NCBI GenBank assembly: GCA_050944855.1
Contig: JBMNRU010000004.1
Location: 62,001 to 126,000, forward strand
Length of the DNA stretch: 64,000 nucleotides
Direction of reading: 5' to 3'
DNA from: Lactonifactor sp050944855
GTDB taxonomy: Bacteria; Bacillota; Clostridia; Lachnospirales; Lachnospiraceae
Part shown: positions 55,401 to 62,109 of the stretch, piece by piece
Position numbering within the stretch: the first letter of the stretch is position 1
How the letters are laid out: every line of letters begins with the position of its first letter
Program-made: the position numbers and the translations under genes
The notes under the pieces: generated by a model
Told to the model about the DNA's origin: nothing
Seen by the model: the letters and a program-made list of their open reading frames with translations, nothing else
The model's database searches: none

Positions 55401-56459
55401 TCATGCCAGCTTTGCTATTTCCTCGTCAAAGCGTTCTGCTGCCGTATGGTAGTCATGTATGCGGCGTGGGTAATTATTTATCCAGCCCTCTATTTCTACT
55501 ATTTCCTCGTCGGTCTTATCGTCAAAATTTGTGCCTTTTGGGACTTTCCGGCGCACCATTTTATTTGTTACCTCATTCGTCCCCCGCTCCCAGCTGCTGT
55601 ACGGGTGGCAGTAATATAAATGCGTCCGCTTTTCTCCCTCTACCAGTACAGAACGCTCTAAGCCCTCTACGTCCGCAAACTCGCTGCCGTTGTCTACTGT
55701 TATGGTCTTAAATACCTGTTTGAACATATTGCCCCATTTTCTTTCTAAGCGGTCTAATGCAGCTACTACCGCCTCGTCTGTATGGTCTGGCATCTTAAAT
55801 ATGATTTCGTCCCGTGTCTTTCGCTCCGTAAGAACCAGCAGCGTATTTTTTGACTTTCCCCGCTGCCCTATAACGCTATCCATTTCCCAATGTCCGAACT
55901 CTTCCCGTTTCTCTATCTCTTCCGGGCGCTTTTCTATGCTGTCCCCGGCGTTTGCTCTCGCCTGCTGCTTTTTTACTTTATTGTACTTGCGCTTTTCATT
56001 CTTCTTTACTGGCAGATTTTTATTTGTCAGCTTAAGAAAAATGCCTTTGTCTATGTAACTGTAAAGAGTGGCTACGCATATCGTGGTTTTAAAATTCCCC
56101 TCTTTTCCCTGCGCTTTCAGCTCTCCCAGTACCGCAGCCGGGCTGTAGTCCTCGTTTACTATTTTATCCTCTATATAATTTGCATACTCAATATCATTAC
56201 CTATTTTAAGCTGTGTGCCTCTTACCTTTAAATTTGCCTCTGCCTTTTCCTGTGCTATATCCGGGCTGTATCGCAATTCCTCTGTATAATCGCTGTTACG
56301 GTGCATATACTGCCCTCTCTTAAGCTCGTTATAAATTGTGCTGCGGTGTACGCCCAGCTGTGCCGCAATCTTTGACTTACTTAATCCCGCCTTTATCAAT
56401 GCCTCTAATTTTATTCTATCCGTCCTTGTCAGCTGGTGGCTGCCCTTTTTGTTTGCCAT
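55401..56459 (-). CDS. IS30-family transposase, probable phage integration enzyme
   Basis: A complete 352-residue DDE transposase. The N-terminal helix-turn-helix (residues 11-50) contains GLSKSKIAAQLGVHRSTIYN. Catalytic residues are Asp194 in FGHWEMDSVIG, Asp256 in TVDNGSEFA and Glu291 in SSWERGTNE, a DD(34)E spacing usual for IS30. AGAGAGG lies upstream of the ATG. I found no matching inverted repeats within about 150 bp on either side, so it does not look like a self-contained IS. Lying between the host junction and the repressor operon, it may mobilise the whole prophage, as IS30-type enzymes do in some mollicute phages. A simple decayed IS is the alternative. Confidence 0.88.
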   Translation of the reverse strand: MANKKGSHQLTRTDRIKLEALIKAGLSKSKIAAQLGVHRSTIYNELKRGQYMHRNSDYTEELRYSPDIAQEKAEANLKVRGTQLKIGNDIEYANYIEDKIVNEDYSPAAVLGELKAQGKEGNFKTTICVATLYSYIDKGIFLKLTNKNLPVKKNEKRKYNKVKKQQARANAGDSIEKRPEEIEKREEFGHWEMDSVIGQRGKSKNTLLVLTERKTRDEIIFKMPDHTDEAVVAALDRLERKWGNMFKQVFKTITVDNGSEFADVEGLERSVLVEGEKRTHLYYCHPYSSWERGTNEVTNKMVRRKVPKGTNFDDKTDEEIVEIEGWINNYPRRIHDYHTAAERFDEEIAKLA

Positions 56460-56497
56460 ATCCTTACCTCTCTTTTGTAGTCTATAGAACGACGAAA

Positions 56498-56527
56498 AGC
56501 CGCAAACTCTTTTACAAGTCTGCGGCT
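56498..56527 (-). terminator. Terminator after the repressor operon
   Basis: An 11-bp stem pairs 56498-56508 with 56517-56527 (one G-T pair) around an 8-base loop, followed by TTTT on the minus strand. It lies 14 bp after the end of the HIRAN gene's second segment and before the transposase gene. Confidence 0.75.
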
Positions 56528-56540
56528 CATTTTCTTAAGC

Positions 56541-56753
56541 TCATTTGCAGCATTTCTTACAAGCTGTATATTTCTTTTTTGCTTGGCTTAGTGGTATGCC
56601 CTTTGGGTTTTTCATTCCAGAGCAATTAGGCTTACTATGGTACTTTTTACTGCTGCGGTCTATATATACGATTGTTTCACTTGCTGGCTGCGGGCTGCGG
56701 TGCTGCTCTTCTACGATAACGTCAAGCTCTATATTGCACCCAAACGTTTGTAC
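56541..56753 (-). pseudogene. Out-of-frame 3' part of the HIRAN gene
   Basis: Seventy sense codons in a frame shifted relative to the upstream HIRAN gene. It begins at the G run with VQTFGCNIELDVIVEE, which completes the HIRAN fold, and ends with a small cysteine motif segment: YHSKPNCSGMKNPKGIPLS, then ACKKCCK. That tail resembles short C-terminal metal-binding tails of other Firmicutes proteins. It has no start codon of its own with a ribosome site, so it is translated only by frameshifting or in variants with 7 or 10 G. Confidence 0.7.
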
Positions 56754-57223
56754 CCCCCCCCAGAAATTTCCAGTATTTCTGCGGCATAGCGGGCATTAGG
56801 GTACTTCATTGCCAAATCTTTTGCCAGCTCTGCCGATAAATTCCCCAGTACCTTATTGCCCCACTTTACACATGCGGCAGGCTCTCCATTATAAGTATAT
56901 TTTTCTACTGTTATGTCCTCGTCCCCGGTCATTCTGCTTAAAATATCCTGTCTGTTTTCTCCGTCCTCGTTCTCAAAAGTAACGCCTACTATTTTTGTGC
57001 GTATAGTTTCCGCAATCCTGCTGCCAGATGCAGCCGCAGGCTTTGGCGTTGCTGTCCCCTGCTCCTGCGGTGCTGCTCCGCTCCTTTTTCCGAAAAAAGC
57101 GCAAACTGCCGCTATCGCTAAGCAGCCAATGCCTCCCGTAATATTACCGCCCGGCAGCGCTACTATTCCGCTCACTGCAAATAATGCAGCTACTCCGAAT
57201 AAAATAATCTGTTTCTTTGCCAT
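56729..57223 (-). CDS. HIRAN-domain membrane protein, frame cut short at a nine-G run
   Basis: A 164-residue product as sequenced. Residues 5-50 hold two hydrophobic helices (IILFGVAALFAVSGIVALPG; ITGGIGCLAIAAVCAFFG), then a Pro/Ala linker. A HIRAN-like domain starts near 76: KIVGVTFENEDGENRQDILS. HIRAN domains are found in DNA-processing enzymes and bind 3' DNA ends. After EISGGG the frame runs through nine G (56753-56761) and stops after eight codons, although the domain continues in another frame to 56541. Removing two G or adding one would give a product of about 226 residues. It follows the XRE repressor in the same operon. Confidence 0.72.
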   Translation of the reverse strand: MAKKQIILFGVAALFAVSGIVALPGGNITGGIGCLAIAAVCAFFGKRSGAAPQEQGTATPKPAAASGSRIAETIRTKIVGVTFENEDGENRQDILSRMTGDEDITVEKYTYNGEPAACVKWGNKVLGNLSAELAKDLAMKYPNARYAAEILEISGGGYKRLGAI

Positions 57224-57244
57224 AATAAGCCCTCTCTTTCGCCT

Positions 57245-57439
57245 TTACTTTAATTCTAATATTTCGTCAGCAGAGGCTTTAAGCTCTCTGCAAATCTTTG
57301 TAAACATTTCCAGCGTAGGAATATGCGCCCCATTCTCCCAGCGGCTTATATCCTTTTGGTGGACTTGCAGGCGTTCTGCAAGTTCTTTTTGTGAAACGCC
57401 TGCCGCCTTTCTTGCCGTCCTTATGTTTTCGCCTATCAT
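57245..57439 (-). CDS. XRE-family phage repressor-like regulator
   Basis: A 64-residue helix-turn-helix protein with IRTARKAAGVSQKELAERLQ and WENGAHIPTLEMFTKICREL, the classic Cro/C1 fold and nothing more. Its ATG overlaps the stop of a 32-residue membrane peptide by four bases. The operon promoter has a 20-bp palindrome in its spacer, a likely autoregulatory operator. Probable lysogeny regulator. Confidence 0.85.
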   Translation of the reverse strand: MIGENIRTARKAAGVSQKELAERLQVHQKDISRWENGAHIPTLEMFTKICRELKASADEILELK

Positions 57440-57534
57440 GCTTTACCTCTTTTCTTTTTCGCTCTCATTACCAGAGCTACCAGCATCTTTACCAGCCCCA
57501 CGGCTACTAAGAATATGCCTAACTTTAAAATCAT
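57436..57534 (-). CDS. Very small membrane peptide (32 aa)
   Basis: ATG at 57534. The product MILKLGIFLVAVGLVKMLV continues as a hydrophobic helix and ends in a basic tail RAKKKRGKA. Translation is coupled to the XRE gene by an ATGA overlap. Function unknown. Confidence 0.5.
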   Translation of the reverse strand: MILKLGIFLVAVGLVKMLVALVMRAKKKRGKA

Positions 57535-57601
57535 GCTCTTTACTCGGCTTTGGGTTTGTGATATATTTTAAGTAGGTGGTGGGCTCTCGCCCACCGGGTA
57601 C

Positions 57602-57721
57602 TTAATTTAATAGATTGTCTATTATAATAAGTATCGTCCCTACGATTAAGTCTATCAGTGCATTGACCGCCAAATCTTGCCACTCGATAGGCTTTTTCTT
57701 ATGTTTCTTTTTCTTACCCAT
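57602..57721 (-). CDS. Small phage membrane protein (39 aa)
   Basis: ATG at 57721, with AAGGAG-like sequence upstream. A very basic N-terminus (MGKKKKHKKKPIEW) is followed by one hydrophobic helix (LIDLIVGTILIIIDNLL). It is the first gene after the promoter at 57784-57812. Function unknown. Confidence 0.55.
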   Translation of the reverse strand: MGKKKKHKKKPIEWQDLAVNALIDLIVGTILIIIDNLLN

Positions 57722-57783
57722 TGTGCCGTTTCTCCTTTCCAACGCTTTGCGTTTATTTGTTCTTTTCTCCTTTCCATGTTTTA

Positions 57784-57812
57784 ATTATATACCAACTTTG
57801 GTATATTGTCAA
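57784..57812 (-). promoter_or_regulatory. Repressor-operon promoter with operator palindrome
   Basis: Minus-strand TTGACA at 57812-57807 and TATAAT at 57789-57784, exactly 17 bp apart. The spacer and -10 are covered by a perfect palindrome with 9-bp arms, ATATACCAA-CT-TTGGTATAT, at 57787-57806. Binding there would block RNA polymerase. The XRE protein three genes downstream is the natural candidate. Confidence 0.75.
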
Positions 57813-57835
57813 CGCCTTTTTCGGGAAATTCTCAA

Positions 57836-57874
57836 AAAATAAGAGGGTGCGCCGCCCTTAAACGGTACACCCTC
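57836..57874 (-). terminator. Terminator of the lysis cassette
   Basis: A 7-bp stem GAGGGTG/CACCCTC (57843-57849 and 57868-57874) with additional inner pairing, followed by TTATTTTTT on the minus strand. It lies just after the endolysin stop. Confidence 0.8.
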
Positions 57875-57881
57875 AATGCCC

Positions 57882-59357
57882 TTATGCTAAGCGTGTGCAG
57901 TAATCAAGGCTTATCCAGCCGTTTCTATCCTGTGCGTATGATTTTAATAAGCCCCAGCCTGCCGTACTGCCTATTCCTGCCTTAACTTCTGTAATGGTAA
58001 ATATCCCCTTGCCTGTATATTCCCCCGTCTTTGCATAGTCTGTGCCTGCTCCTGTCCTTATGTTCAAGTCGTCAATCTCTACCCGGACTTTAAACGGCAC
58101 GCCTGCTGCCTGCGGCGTTTCCTGTGGTGCTGCCGCCTGCGTCCCGGCGTACTTGTTGTAATAAGCAAGCCCGTACTCTTCACGCTTTTTCTGTACCGCC
58201 TCGCTCTGGTCTGCTGGTTTCTCAAATCCCGTCAAAACCGCATCAGATGCAGCACGTACCGACGCTGCCGCCTTAAGAGTAGCCATAACAGACTTATAGC
58301 CCTGCAATTCCTGCCACAAATACGCAAGCTGCATATTCATATTTCCGATAGATACGCCCGCCGCCCTCGCAGCATTAAGCAAGCCCTGCTTTCTGCTGTA
58401 ATACGTCCACTGTGCCAGCCCGTAGCCTGCGCTGTCATGCACAAAGTTTGTATAACTTCCGTTGTCTACTTCCGCTGTGTACTGTACATCTGTCTTGCCG
58501 AATTTTTTGTTATAGGTATTCTGCAAATTCTGCGGATTAAGACCGCTTTCTGCAAAAAGATTTCCCATAACTCCGGCTACGGCAAAGTCATTAAAGCCCT
58601 TGCTTTTCAGAAAATCCCAGATAGCTTTTTCTGTGGCATCTGCTCCCGGCGCTGCCGCATCTGTGCCGCCTGCTGCCGCTCTGCTGTATACCGCTTTCCC
58701 GTTCCAATCATAAACGCTGTAGCCGTCTGTGCAGGCTTTCTTTGCGTTATCCAGATAAGAAAACGCCCCTATCTGGCTCTTTGTATCTTCCCAGCTTTTG
58801 CGTACCCTGTAAAGCTGCTTTTCCTCTCCTGCGGTGCTGTCTGCGCTTATCCGTCTCTTAAACTCGTCCCATACGTGCTGCGTGCAATTATATACATACG
58901 GGTTAGGGCAAACCTTACCCGTAACGTCATAATGCCGGATAACATGAGACGCAGGCACGTTGTACTTTTTCATTAAGTACCGTGTAAGTTCCACTGCTGC
59001 TGCTACGGTTGCGTCCTCAAAATACCAATCTTTATCTGTCGCCCCCAGACTGGCGGTATTTCTCTTTCTTACGCAAAGCTCAATACCGATACTGTTTGAA
59101 TTTCTGCATTCCCCATGCTTATAGCTGCTTGCGCCACAATGCCACGCTATGTCTGCATCTTCCACGCTCTGCCAGATTTCCCCGGAAAATCCTACAAAGT
59201 AATGTGCAGACGCTCCTATATACTTTCCGGCGTAATACTGGCAGTTTGCCTTTGCGCCTCCCAGTGCGCCCACGTAATGAATTACAATGTACTTGATACG
59301 GCTTAAGCTGTTCTTGTCCGTAAAGTTATACGGCGTAAATAAACTGTTTATCTGCAT
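57882..59357 (-). CDS. Bifunctional endolysin: N-acetylmuramoyl-L-alanine amidase plus tail-lysozyme-like domain
   Basis: A 491-residue lysin. Residues 15-165 form an amidase_2 domain with zinc ligands in IVIHYVGALGG (His), ADIAWHCGASSY and VIRHYDVTGKVCPNP. A short SPOR-like linker (SYLDNAKKACTDGYSVYDWNG) follows. Residues about 240-360 form a phage-tail-lysozyme-like domain with GVMGNLFAESGLNPQ (Glu) and GYGLAQWTYYSRK. An SH3-like wall-binding domain ends the protein (DDLNIRTGAGTDYAKTGEY). The ATG at 59357 follows GGAGAGC; the open frame to 59429 is discarded. Two different cutting domains in one lysin are notable. It acts with the holin encoded upstream. Confidence 0.9.
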   Translation of the reverse strand: MQINSLFTPYNFTDKNSLSRIKYIVIHYVGALGGAKANCQYYAGKYIGASAHYFVGFSGEIWQSVEDADIAWHCGASSYKHGECRNSNSIGIELCVRKRNTASLGATDKDWYFEDATVAAAVELTRYLMKKYNVPASHVIRHYDVTGKVCPNPYVYNCTQHVWDEFKRRISADSTAGEEKQLYRVRKSWEDTKSQIGAFSYLDNAKKACTDGYSVYDWNGKAVYSRAAAGGTDAAAPGADATEKAIWDFLKSKGFNDFAVAGVMGNLFAESGLNPQNLQNTYNKKFGKTDVQYTAEVDNGSYTNFVHDSAGYGLAQWTYYSRKQGLLNAARAAGVSIGNMNMQLAYLWQELQGYKSVMATLKAAASVRAASDAVLTGFEKPADQSEAVQKKREEYGLAYYNKYAGTQAAAPQETPQAAGVPFKVRVEIDDLNIRTGAGTDYAKTGEYTGKGIFTITEVKAGIGSTAGWGLLKSYAQDRNGWISLDYCTRLA

Positions 59358-59358
59358 A

Positions 59359-59517
59359 TTACAAGCTCTCCTTTCCCAAAAATCCCATGCTGTCTGCATC
59401 ATGTGAGTTTCTAAACTCCCGCAGCTCATCCGGTGTCATTGCCGCTACCCTTTCCTGCAATGCCTTTAACTCGTCCTCTGCCATGCCTTTTGTGTTCTCG
59501 CTCTTGATTTCTGCCAT
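59359..59517 (-). CDS. Small phage protein between holin and endolysin (52 aa)
   Basis: A 52-residue acidic, helical protein (AEDELKALQERVAAM, TPDELREFRNSHDADS). The ATG at 59517 has an AGAGGAT-like site upstream, better than the frame start at 59568. Its stop lies one base before the endolysin start. Function unknown. Confidence 0.55.
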   Translation of the reverse strand: MAEIKSENTKGMAEDELKALQERVAAMTPDELREFRNSHDADSMGFLGKESL

Positions 59518-59599
59518 ATCCTCTACCTGCCTTTCTGCATTAAAATAAGCGCCTGCGGTGTCCCGCAAGCGCCCAGTGTTTCTGCTGCTTATGCTGCCT

Positions 59600-60103
59600 T
59601 TATTCTGTTTTTTCCTGCCGTCTCTCCGTCTTTACGCTGCCCGTTGTGCTGTCGCCCGGCAGCTCGTCCAGTTCGTCTGTGTCCGGCAGCTCGTCCGTAT
59701 ACTTCGTAAGGAAAGCCCGCACGGCAGCCCATACCTTTTTAACAGGCAGCCCGCAAAGTGCCATATTCTTAAAAATACTGGTAATCTCGTAAGCGATATA
59801 AAGCAAACTGAAAAATTCAGCCACGCCCACGGTGCTAAGCCCTAAATATGTACGTACAGTTTCCGGGATAAAGCCGATAAGGTTAATCTTAATCAGCATA
59901 TCAATAGCCAGCATAAATACCAGAGAAATAAGCATAGCAATTTTTCTGATTGCGCCGTCAATCCCGGCGCAGCTGTTAAACTTTTTCTCTTTTACTGCCC
60001 GCAGCACCCCGAAAACCGTATCAAACACAATCGCCAGTATTACCAGCTCAATAACCTTGTTGTGCGCTGCCACGTTGATAAATTCCATAATTCCCATTTC
60101 CAT
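59600..60103 (-). CDS. Phage holin (toxin secretion/lysis holin family)
   Basis: A 167-residue protein with three to four hydrophobic helices: VIELVILAIVFDTVFGVL near residue 17, IAMLISLVFMLAIDML near 51, VGAEFFS-like region near 92 and a charged tail. The DTVFGVLRAVKEKKFNS and GIDGAIRKI blocks are those of the holin_4/TIGR01593 type, which makes membrane lesions so that the endolysin reaches the wall. Adjacent position upstream of the endolysin supports this. Confidence 0.85.
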   Translation of the reverse strand: MEMGIMEFINVAAHNKVIELVILAIVFDTVFGVLRAVKEKKFNSCAGIDGAIRKIAMLISLVFMLAIDMLIKINLIGFIPETVRTYLGLSTVGVAEFFSLLYIAYEITSIFKNMALCGLPVKKVWAAVRAFLTKYTDELPDTDELDELPGDSTTGSVKTERRQEKTE

Positions 60104-60108
60104 AAATC

Positions 60109-60279
60109 CTACCTTTCTCTTATTTGCAGCTTAGCTGCCCTCTCTTTCAGCTCTGCGCCGTCGTACCCTGCCGCCTGCTCCCAGCTTTCCAGAGTGGTAA
60201 TTAAGTCTGCAATAAGCCTGCTTTGCTGTTCTATGGTTTCCTGCTGCTCCTGCACCACTCTTAATAAATTGCTGCTCAT
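60109..60279 (-). CDS. Small coiled-coil phage protein (56 aa)
   Basis: ATG at 60279, stop at 60109. The product begins MSSNLLRVVQEQQETIEQQ and has heptad-like Leu/Ile spacing, ending KAKLQIRER-like. It lies between the reverse transcriptase and the holin with 5-27 bp gaps. Unknown function; a structural or lysis accessory is possible. Confidence 0.6.
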   Translation of the reverse strand: MSSNLLRVVQEQQETIEQQSRLIADLITTLESWEQAAGYDGAELKERAAKLQIRER

Positions 60280-60306
60280 GTACTCACTCCTGCGCTTTTT
60301 TACTGG

Positions 60307-61383
60307 CTATGCCGCTTTCTGTGTTTCCACCCTCTGTATCGCCGCATCTGCCAGCGCTATTACTTTCTTTTGTAGGTTGTAGCTGTCGGCGTGTCCTGTG
60401 TGTCCCGTCCAGCTTGCAATACTCTTTTGTAGCTGCTCTTTGGTTATCTTCCCGCTTTCGTACTTCTTAATTGTCTTTTTGATACGCTTTACACTGTCCG
60501 GGCGTACTTTCCTATGCGTTGCCCTGTGCTTATAGCCTACAAAGTCAATGCCATTCTTTGCGGCTAAAATCGTGGTCTTTGGGTTAAGCTCTAGCTTAAG
60601 CTCGTCCCGTAAAAATCTTTCAATATCTGCCAGCCAGCGCCGCAGCTGCTCCTTATCCGGGCTAAGTAAAATAAAATCGTCCATATAACGCATATAATGC
60701 TTTGCGCCCAAAGTGTGCTTTATGTACTGGTCTAGCTTATTGAGATAGATATTAGCAAATAGCTGGCTTGTAAGGTTTCCTACTGGTATGCCTACACCGT
60801 CCGGCATCTGCCCGTTATGGTCTATTATCCTGTCTATCAGAACCAACGCCCCAGCGTCCTTTATTACCTTTCGTATCTCTGCCTTAAGCACATCATGGTT
60901 AATGCTCTGAAAATAATGGTGTATGTCTGCCTTGATTGCGTAAAGCGGCTGGTCTGGGTGGAATTTCTGCCACTCATACAGCCATTCTTGCAGCGTATCA
61001 TATGCAGCGTGCATACCCTTTGTTTTCCGGCAGGCGTAAGAGTGGAATATAAAACGCTGGTTAAAAATCGGCTCTAATACATTGTTTATGGTGTGCTGTA
61101 CTACCCTGTCATAAAACGGCAGCGCCATTATCTGCCGCTCTTTAGGCTCATATACCTTAAAATATCGGTATTCGCTCGGCTCATAGGAAAGCCCCAGTAT
61201 GTCATTGCGTACCGTTTCTAGGTTATCTTCCTTATCTTTGGTAAATAGCAAAACGTCTTTGCGGTAACGCTTGCATTTTCTGGCTTTATTGTAGGCTTTC
61301 TGCACGTTTGCATAATCAGCCATAGCCTCTACAAGCGTCACACGCTCGCCGCTCTGGTTCGTAATATGTCCTATTCTTTTCAT
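60307..61383 (-). CDS. Diversity-generating retroelement reverse transcriptase
   Basis: A 358-residue RT. The fingers-palm region has KADIHHYFQSINHD (catalytic Asp153), the DGR-specific motif 4 IPVGNLTSQLFANIYLNKLD (VGNLTSQ at 201-207) and the YMDD box at 233-236 in HYMRYMDDFILL. The C-terminal thumb has NGIDFVGYKHRATHRKVRP. It copies the template-repeat RNA with errors at adenines and directs the cDNA to the variable repeat. The template repeat lies 172 bp upstream. Together with Avd it forms the mutagenic complex. The protein lacks maturase or other extra domains, as usual for DGR RTs. Confidence 0.95.
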   Translation of the reverse strand: MKRIGHITNQSGERVTLVEAMADYANVQKAYNKARKCKRYRKDVLLFTKDKEDNLETVRNDILGLSYEPSEYRYFKVYEPKERQIMALPFYDRVVQHTINNVLEPIFNQRFIFHSYACRKTKGMHAAYDTLQEWLYEWQKFHPDQPLYAIKADIHHYFQSINHDVLKAEIRKVIKDAGALVLIDRIIDHNGQMPDGVGIPVGNLTSQLFANIYLNKLDQYIKHTLGAKHYMRYMDDFILLSPDKEQLRRWLADIERFLRDELKLELNPKTTILAAKNGIDFVGYKHRATHRKVRPDSVKRIKKTIKKYESGKITKEQLQKSIASWTGHTGHADSYNLQKKVIALADAAIQRVETQKAA

Positions 61384-61555
61384 GTAAAAAGCTCCTGCCT
61401 TTCGCCGCAGCTACTAGCCAGCAGCCTTATTTTTTCTCTTTGCCTTTCGGCGGGACAGCCGCTCTGACTATAGGATATTAAGCACTCTGCATAACTCCTT
61501 TTTTAAGTCCTTGCTAGTGTTCCGTAGATACGCTAAGCCTATAATGCTCTCACTA

Positions 61556-61681
61556 AGTCACACGCCCCACGCACGCCAATATTCGTGTTGACGTTCCACG
61601 GGTAATTGTTGCAATTCACGCAGCGTGCGCCCGCATTCGCCGCATTGTTCCAGTTGCCGCCCGCTATCAGCGCCGCCAAAG
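61556..61681 (-). repeat. DGR template repeat (TR), 126 bp
   Basis: Matches the variable repeat at 62118-62243 (offset 562) over 126 bp, with 11 mismatches. Every mismatch lies where the TR has T on the plus strand, i.e. A on the coding strand (27 such positions in all). In the coding frame TR would read GGNWNNAANAGARCVNCNN, then YPWNVNTNIG. It is rich in AAY codons, the ideal substrates for adenine mutagenesis. It lies between avd and the RT gene and is presumably transcribed as part of the DGR RNA, including the 172-base spacer before RT. Confidence 0.95.
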
Positions 61682-61711
61682 GGCTGTAGTAAGCAGCTGC
61701 CCCATATCTGG

Positions 61712-62068
61712 CTACTTTGTAGCCTTAACCTCTTCTATCAGTTCTCCCAGCATAACGCCCAGCTCCTTTAGGCGTTTACTGCTTTCGCCATAATGCCGGG
61801 CGTTCATTGCGCTATACTTCAAATCATTTGCCAGCCGCAAAAGCTCCTTACTCTGCTGTAGGGCGGCATCTGCTGCGTATAAGTGGCTTTTCGTGGCTGT
61901 TTTCTGCCACTTTACCACGTCTTGCAGCATTTCCAGTATTGTGTTTCTGGTTGCCGTCTGTAAGCTGAATTTCTCATATTTCGGGTATTTGCTTAGCAGC
62001 GGGTAAATGTATAGGAGAAAATCATAAATTTTCTGGTGTAGTCTGTCTCCTTTATCTCTGATTGTCAT
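61712..62068 (-). CDS. avd: DGR accessory variability determinant Avd
   Basis: A 118-residue, positively charged four-helix protein (KIYDFLLYIYPLLSKYPKYE; LQTATRNTILEMLQDVVKW; ANDLKYSAMNARHYGESSKRL). Avd forms a pentamer that binds the RT and the DGR RNA and is needed for cDNA synthesis and retrohoming. Position between the variable protein and TR equals the Bordetella phage BPP-1 order. Confidence 0.9.
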   Translation of the reverse strand: MTIRDKGDRLHQKIYDFLLYIYPLLSKYPKYEKFSLQTATRNTILEMLQDVVKWQKTATKSHLYAADAALQQSKELLRLANDLKYSAMNARHYGESSKRLKELGVMLGELIEEVKATK

Positions 62069-62092
62069 TTTCTACCCCCGCAGTAGTCGGCT

Positions 62093-62104
62093 GGGCTTTC
62101 GCCC
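62093..62104 (-). promoter_or_regulatory. GNRA-loop hairpin just 3' of the variable repeat
   Basis: On the coding strand GGGC-GAAA-GCCC, a 4-bp stem with GAAA loop extendable by a wobble pair, 13 bases downstream of the VR end. DGRs of the BPP-1 kind have a hairpin/cruciform with a GRNA loop here that promotes target recognition. Confidence 0.6.
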
Positions 62105-62109
62105 GCCGT

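Noticed and set aside
56336..56799. Plus-strand frames of 84-97 codons
   Set aside because: Antisense to the transposase start and the HIRAN 3' segment, which explain the coding signal.
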